Positions 62,001 through 64,000 of a stretch of DNA of 64,000 bases are shown here, piece by piece; within the stretch, counting starts at the first letter, position 1, and each line of letters opens with the position of its first letter. The position numbers and the translations under genes were made by a program. The notes beneath the pieces were generated by a model that was not told the origin of the DNA, made no database searches, and saw nothing but the letters and a program-made list of their open reading frames with translations. The stretch is from Pachypanchax playfairii (taxonomy: Eukaryota > Chordata > Actinopteri > Cyprinodontiformes > Aplocheilidae): the NCBI GenBank assembly GCA_006937955.1, contig SSNP01000017.1:623911-687910 (forward strand), written 5' to 3'.

Positions 62001-63493
62001 ATTTATAAAACCAGGAACAAGAACTAATCATCAATTCATAAAAACTTCTTGGTACTTTAAAGATTCAATGAATTCTTAGGCATTATTTATTAAATATAAA
62101 ATATATAAATAAATATATACATATAAAAGTTGTTTTTGAGGAAAAGCAGGTGAAAACTACAGTAAACACATGCAGTCAGGCTATAGATGGAAGAAAGAAG
62201 TACATTCAAGCTGAAGTAACACAAATAAGTAATAAGACACAATCCTACATGACAGCGCTGCAGTAGGAGGTATTTTTGGATTAAAAATTATTAATAAGAT
62301 CATGTTTTATGTCCCTGAACGTTTGTTTATCTTGTCTTGAATAACACTTACCGATCTTACACAGCGTTTCAATAAATATTACTAAATACTGTACCACACT
62401 GCACGTGTGGCCCGAGCTAACGTACAAAGACAAAAATGGTCATTATTAATTTTAAATCTTTAGAAATGGTGATGATATCAGAAATACAAACAATATTCAC
62501 TAGTCAAAATATTTGAGATACTATCAGATCGTGATGACTGAGATAAAGAAGGACGAGGCACTCGGTGTAACTTAAGACACCTGGTAAATGTTAAGACCCA
62601 TTTGTTCATATGCAGGTCACAGGAAGTTGGTGCTTATCTCCAACAGTCACTGGGTAAATGGGGGGGGGGGTGTTACACCCTGGATAAGTCGTCAGTAAGA
62701 CATAACTAGTCACACAAATGTTTCAGTAAATACTTTGGATCTGTGTTTGGCTGCGGATACCTGCAGTAGAAATAAAAATGGGTCTGAAACCTAAAGTTCT
62801 TTATCAGAGGGAAGTTTTGTGTTCAGACTGAGAATTTCAATTTAACAACATTTAATGTTATATTTTGATTTTGAAGAAATTAAAACAAAAACAAATCAGT
62901 GGAGCGCTTCCAGAAAGTACTTACGTTGGTGCATTTAGGTACTTTGTCTTGTAACTAAAATGTTATTTTAACTTTTTGAAGAGAGGAAAAAGCTGAACCC
63001 TCTTTTTTACTGAAAATCAATGAAAAACGGATCCGTGCAGGTTTCTCAACTTTTGGTTTCTAACAAAAAGCTAAAATGCAGGTGACCTAACTGCATAAAT
63101 ACTCACACAAACCTTTAATTATAAACAATTATATTCTTCTGTTGTGTGTGTGTCTAATACATGCCCATGCTTTTCAAACCAGGAACTTCTTCATATCTTA
63201 ACCTGCCTTCTGATCATATTTACATTAATAATGTCTGAATCTTAATTAGTTTTTAATTGTTTTAACTCACCTATTTGACCAACAAATTCTATTTTGATTC
63301 CATGATGCTCCAGCCTTTTTCCGGGGTTCTTCAGTGTGACGTTCACCTTTCCACTGACTGTCTCACCATCGTAGAAAAGAAAGTATTTGTCTTTCTTTCC
63401 ATCTTCAGTTTTATGTTCAACTTTCTTCCTCGTTTCAGCGTCACTGAGGACTACATCGATTTCTGCACTTTGTCCAAAACTAAAGAAACTCAT
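59093..63493 (-). CDS. vps26b: Vacuolar protein sorting-associated protein 26B (retromer subunit), 6 exons, 333 aa
   Basis: Arrestin-fold subunit of the retromer cargo-recognition core (with VPS35 and VPS29), acting on the cytosolic face of endosomes. Exons in coding order: 63493-63271, 61679-61523, 61269-61105, 60936-60761, 60656-60514, 59230-59093, with consistent phases. The N-terminus MSFFSFGQSAEIDVVLSDAE and KTEDGKKDKYFLFYDGETV identify the B paralogue rather than VPS26A, which starts differently and has a longer FGP loop. Other family blocks: KRLEHHGIKIEFVGQI, KPYESYTGQNVKLRYFLRAT, KMEVGIEDCLHIEFEYNKSK, DVIVGKIYFLLVRIKIKHME, ETTGTGPSVYHENDTIAKYE, PTMRDINKKFSVRYYLNLVL, and RKSMSHQAAIASQRFEG in the B-type tail. 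Human VPS26B is 336 aa. Intron 2 starts with GC instead of GT (separate entry). Only coding exons are placed; the 5' UTR and promoter lie beyond 63493. A vps26b-like duplicate name is possible. Confidence 0.96.
59231..60513 (-). other. vps26b: vps26b intron 5, with LINE-tail-like segment
   Basis: Intron between coding exons 5 and 6. A segment at about 59500-59605 ends with TAAAGGTACTATAAAAATAAA, resembling the 3' tail of teleost L2/CR1-type LINEs (typically GGTGCTATATAAATAAA). No exon seen in the remainder. Confidence 0.45.
61270..61522 (-). other. vps26b: GC-AG intron 2 of vps26b
   Basis: On the coding (minus) strand the exon 2 junction reads CTAAG|GCAAGT and the acceptor is TTTTTCAG|ATATTTT. 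Joining them restores the Arg codon AG|A in KLRYFLRAT, as in the human protein. The nearest GT (CAA|GT, 3 nt downstream) would leave phase 0 against a phase 2 acceptor and break the frame. The rest of the donor is a strong U1 match, as is usual for GC-AG introns. Confidence 0.85.
61680..63270 (-). other. vps26b: vps26b intron 1
   Basis: 1.6 kb AT-rich intron. A stretch at about 62600-62712, with a run of ten or more G followed by TGTTACACCCTGGATAAGTC, resembles a common teleost interspersed repeat that usually reads GGTACACCCTGGACAGGTCG. The G run may be a sequencing or assembly weak point. No exon was found here. Confidence 0.45.
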
Positions 63494-64000
63494 TATAACG
63501 CTAGAACTACAAAAAAACCTTATTGCATATGTTACTCTTATCAAGTACTTGATTTGTTAGCGAATTAAAGCACAGACAATATTTGAAACGGAAATAGAAA
63601 ACAAAACAAAAAACAAATAAACCCCAAACACAAATGAGGCCTGCAGGATGTTCGAGTTTAGTTCCCTTTCGGACCAGTTTCGACATTAGCCATAAAAAGT
63701 CACGAAGATCGTCACAAAAGATCAAACAAGCTTCACTTTAGCTACATGTCCATTCAGTCGACTTACTAGCTTAACGATAGTAAAACGAAATCGCACATGA
63801 ATCTGTCTGTTAGCAAATTAGCCGTTTGTACCCTTTTTCTCCCTTAAGCTAACTGTCACTAATTAAACTGTCTTTAAAACACCGACTGGAAACGCAGTTT
63901 TTACGATGTATATTTATCTCACATGTTTCTGTCCTGATAGAGAAAAACACTTGATGTTGTCAAACGATCAAAATGTTACGTTAGCTTACGCTACATGCAT
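63494..64000 (-). promoter_or_regulatory. Upstream region of vps26b (5' UTR/promoter side)
   Basis: About 500 bp upstream of the vps26b start codon to the window edge. It is AT-rich, has no further recognisable exon, and contains AACAAAAC-type simple sequence around 63600. The start codon at 63493 has A at -3. An in-frame ATG upstream (63544) exists but adds residues absent from the family, so it is not used. Confidence 0.3.

Overview
This is a window of vertebrate nuclear DNA, almost certainly from a teleost fish, probably a percomorph. The genes are intron-split, many introns are only 70-150 bp, the background is AT-rich, and the repeats are of teleost type (hAT, Tc1/mariner, Tigger-like and Harbinger-like DNA elements, L2-like LINE tails, many microsatellites). 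I see no prokaryotic features, CRISPR arrays or operons. I recognised no tRNA or rRNA genes.

Four protein-coding genes could be assembled exon by exon, with splice phases that agree throughout. (1) esam (+), an endothelial Ig-superfamily adhesion molecule. Its signal-peptide exon is at 9705-9759. A 32.6 kb first intron follows, then six more coding exons at 42395-48873 (427 aa). (2) acad8 (-), mitochondrial isobutyryl-CoA dehydrogenase, 11 coding exons between 54659 and 50750 (419 aa). (3) thyn1 (+), a nuclear EVE-domain protein, 7 coding exons at 55331-56422 (221 aa). (4) vps26b (-), the retromer subunit, 6 coding exons between 63493 and 59093 (333 aa), one intron of which is GC-AG.

Layout. 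1-9.4 kb: gene-free, holding an exact 2.6 kb direct duplication on both sides of a 10-N gap next to a poly-G run, which looks like an assembly artefact. 9.5-42.4 kb: esam exon 1 and its giant intron, which carries most of the mobile elements: two hAT-type MITEs with exact 8-bp target duplications, a Tigger-like element nested in an older repeat, a Tc1/mariner MITE with near-perfect inverted repeats, a Tc1 transposase relic and a BED zinc-finger hAT relic. 42.4-48.9 kb: the rest of esam. 49-64 kb: the compact acad8/thyn1/vps26b block. acad8 and thyn1 are head-to-head across about 670 bp, thyn1 and vps26b converge, and esam and acad8 converge. From memory, the same relative order and orientation of ACAD8, THYN1 and VPS26B occur on human 11q25, so this is an old syntenic block.

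The genes do unrelated jobs: endothelial junctions, valine catabolism, a nuclear PUA-like protein and endosomal retromer sorting. Their adjacency reflects conserved synteny rather than a pathway. I found no undescribed multi-gene system. The points most worth checking are the false duplication, the GC-AG intron, the giant esam intron with a possible 45-bp cassette exon elsewhere in the gene, and the well-delimited mobile elements.
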